A stretch of DNA of 64,000 nt from Enterobacter chuandaensis (GTDB lineage Bacteria; Pseudomonadota; Gammaproteobacteria; Enterobacterales; Enterobacteriaceae): assembly GCF_003594915.1 (NCBI RefSeq), contig NZ_QZCS01000003.1, forward strand, positions 351,634-415,633, read 5' to 3'. This document shows positions 62,316 through 64,000 of this stretch, piece by piece. The translations under genes and the position numbers were made by a program. The notes under the pieces were generated by a model that worked only from the letters and a program-made list of their open reading frames with translations, was not told the DNA's origin and ran no database searches. How positions within the stretch are numbered: the stretch's first letter is position 1; each line of letters starts with the position of its first letter.

Positions 62316-62420
62316 TTAATAGCCGCAAATATAATAAGTCTGATACATAATACCTAACCATGCGCCAACGATAATAAGCATCAGGTACAATATTACAGAG
62401 ATAACAATGTATTTTGTCAT
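62316..62420 (-). CDS. Candidate 34-residue single-helix membrane microprotein
   Basis: Starts at an ATG 12 bases after the autotransporter stop and ends 42 bases before the lipoprotein start. It is nearly all hydrophobic (IVISVILYLMLIIVGAWLGI) with a short Tyr-rich end (MYQTYYICGY). The Shine-Dalgarno site is weak (AAAGAACC). No match is known to me. Gene spacing and the clean membrane helix favour a real gene over chance. Confidence 0.5.
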   Translation of the reverse strand: MTKYIVISVILYLMLIIVGAWLGIMYQTYYICGY

Positions 62421-62432
62421 GCTGGTTCTTTA

Positions 62433-63479
62433 TTAAAAGCCGATCCCTACGCCGACTGAAGCTCCCATGTTATTTGCTGTATCATCAGAGAAGCTCACTT
62501 TACCAACCATATGTTCGTTAAAGTTAACCGACGCCCCAACCGCTAAAGCGCTTTCACCGTTGTAAGTCGCACCGCCAGCCGAGAACATCACGCGCTGATT
62601 CGTTTGCACCTGTGGTAAACCGGCCATCGCCATCGCGCCACTGATACCCGCGTTTGCTTCTTTCTTGTTATTATCGACTTCCTCACGCAGCGACCTAAAT
62701 TGCTGGTTGGTGTTGTTATTCAGAGCCTGTAATGTCTGTTTGGTAGCCTGCAGTTCCTGTGCTTTGGCAGTAATAGCCTGACTATTAGTTGCGACTTTAG
62801 CTTGTGTTGCCGTGTCTACCTGCGTTCGTGTCACGGTGGTCATCACGCCATCTTTACCATTCGCTCCATCACGTCCGTTAACTCCAGCAACGCCTTGTGC
62901 GCCTGTAGAACCGGTATCGCCTTTATCGCCTTTATCGCCTTTAGCGCCATCTTTTCCATCTACGCCGTTAGTGGGTTTTGGTGTATTCTCAAGAGCTAAC
63001 AGGCGGCTATCTTGCACAGCATTAACAGTTTCAATATCAGTAATTGCAGTTCCGTTAGTAAGCACGCCTTTTAACGCCACATCACCTTTTGTATTAGCGG
63101 TGTCGGCAAGAGCGCCTGCTAATTTAGCTTCCTGATCTACGTGAGAAACAGTCGTTTGAAGAGAGGAGATATCAGCGGTGTTCGTGCTGATATTATTTTT
63201 ACTTACGTTGATCTCGTCTTGCATTCGTTCACGATCGCCTTGCAAGTTATAGATCTGCCCGTCTTGCGTTACGTTTTCAGCTTTCATATTATCCAGATTA
63301 TAAGCGGTATTATCAGTGCCCTGAATCTGAATAAAAGTACCTGCGTTGGATACGTTATCGTTAAGGTTTACATTTACATCTGCAGCTTTAGTTACATTTA
63401 TAGAACCAGTCAAAATAACGCCGGATACAAAAAATGTAACGGCATTTTTAGCAAGTTTCATTTTAAAAGCACTCATCAT
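62433..63479 (-). CDS. Trimeric autotransporter adhesin with collagen-like stalk segment
   Basis: A 348-residue surface protein. Order: signal peptide ending KAAD (about 1-33), a coiled-coil-type stretch rich in Asn, Thr and Asp (about 40-165), fourteen Gly-X-Y collagen-like triplets (about 172-213, such as GAKGDKGDKGDTG), a second coiled coil (about 215-275), and a YadA-type membrane anchor (about 276-348: ANAGISGAMAMAGLPQ, ending GVGIGF). It should form a trimer, with collagen-like and coiled-coil parts exposed. It is AT-richer than its neighbours, a sign of transfer. No ribosome site is obvious; starts at codon 1, 2 or 7 are possible. Confidence 0.85.
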   Translation of the reverse strand: MMSAFKMKLAKNAVTFFVSGVILTGSINVTKAADVNVNLNDNVSNAGTFIQIQGTDNTAYNLDNMKAENVTQDGQIYNLQGDRERMQDEINVSKNNISTNTADISSLQTTVSHVDQEAKLAGALADTANTKGDVALKGVLTNGTAITDIETVNAVQDSRLLALENTPKPTNGVDGKDGAKGDKGDKGDTGSTGAQGVAGVNGRDGANGKDGVMTTVTRTQVDTATQAKVATNSQAITAKAQELQATKQTLQALNNNTNQQFRSLREEVDNNKKEANAGISGAMAMAGLPQVQTNQRVMFSAGGATYNGESALAVGASVNFNEHMVGKVSFSDDTANNMGASVGVGIGF

Positions 63480-64000
63480 TTAAAAAGTAAAAATGGGTAA
63501 GGCTAGCTATCCTGGCGTGTTGATGTAACGTCTGGTTACGCCTGATTAAAATAACGGGGTTACGTAGAATTTTGAATAAATCACTTAATTCGTGACGTGC
63601 AGTAACTATCAATTAATGCGAGCTTTTGGATATTGATCTAAATCATAAATGGCATGAATAGCCAAAGTGAGTTTTTAAGGGGTGTCGCAAAATATCTCAA
63701 TGTTTACATTGACTTATAAGGTGCGTGGCCAGATGCACGTTTCGTGTTAACCCCTTGATTGAGAGGCTAAATATTTAGCGGGGTAAAACGGTTTGGGGTT
63801 AACTTTATATTTCATTCGAAATAAGATTTAATGCTTTATGAAACATAAAATAGACTAACTGAAAGCGGAAAAAAATTATGTTGGTAGAGCTATTTCTTAA
63901 ACGCTGAAAAAAGTGAGTGTTTCTTGGACGTAATGTAATTGTTATAGAAAATGGTGTTGATTCAAAGGAGGGGCATAATAGTCCTGTAATTATCGCTGCT
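63480..64000. other. AT-rich region upstream of the autotransporter
   Basis: About 520 bp without a clear gene. It should hold the autotransporter promoter. A frame opens at a GTG (63917) and runs off the window (VIVIENGVDSKEG...), too short to judge. Confidence 0.4.

Noticed and set aside
62433..63479. Collagen-like protein as a phage tail fibre
   Set aside because: It has a signal peptide and a YadA membrane anchor, and no phage genes are nearby.

Overview
The window is chromosomal DNA of a gamma-proteobacterium of the family Enterobacteriaceae. Most genes match E. coli K-12 proteins closely and keep the E. coli order for the yeiP-fruBKA-nfo-yeiE-lysP-cirA-folE-galS-mgl-cdd-dusC-pbpG-dld-bglX-osmF-btsSR-metG-mrp stretch. 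Several genes are absent from the K-12 locus or differ from it: an intact mdtQ, a ddc-dat pair, a csc-type sucrose cluster, and uxuA beside yeiP. This points to Enterobacter or a close relative such as Lelliottia or Leclercia. The genus call is inference from gene content, not from a marker gene. No rRNA, tRNA, CRISPR array, transposase or prophage was seen.

Layout. 1-9.2 kb: the end of uxuA, efpL/yeiP, yeiW, setB, the fructose PTS operon fruBKA behind two Cra operators, then nfo and yeiH. 9.3-19.4 kb: yeiE, lysP, a CirA-type TonB receptor behind a Fur-like box, fghA, a YbfB-type transporter, folE, yeiB and galS. 19.7-25.2 kb: the mglBAC galactose importer with GalS and CRP sites, then sanA and cdd. 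25.3-36.5 kb: yohKJ, a divergent amidotransferase/AraC pair, dusC, mdtQ, yohF, yohD, yohC, pbpG, an acetyltransferase and dld. 36.7-46.9 kb: bglX, the osmF-yehYXW importer, the tiny gene yohO, mlrA broken by an amber codon, the pyruvate-sensing pair btsSR, and yehS. 47-51.1 kb: metG, mrp, a GNAT gene and rcnB.

51.2-64 kb is the accessory part. It begins with a decayed wza-wzb-wzc set from a capsule or exopolysaccharide export locus. All three genes are broken by frameshifts and/or large deletions, and wzc has lost its whole kinase domain. Next come an orphan ScsD-like thioredoxin, dat-ddc for 1,3-diaminopropane synthesis, and a sucrose cluster (repressor, LacY-family permease, GH32 hydrolase) with no fructokinase. 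Last is an AT-rich group: a trimeric autotransporter with a collagen-like segment, a 34-residue membrane microprotein and a lipoprotein, all on the minus strand in close order. This group is the best candidate for an undescribed surface module.

The metabolic genes form a carbon-source theme: fructose (fru), galactose (mgl/galS), sucrose (csc), beta-glucosides (bglX), D-lactate (dld) and pyruvate sensing (btsSR), with visible Cra, GalS, CRP and LacI-family sites. Two families of palindromic interspersed repeats fill several short intergenic gaps.
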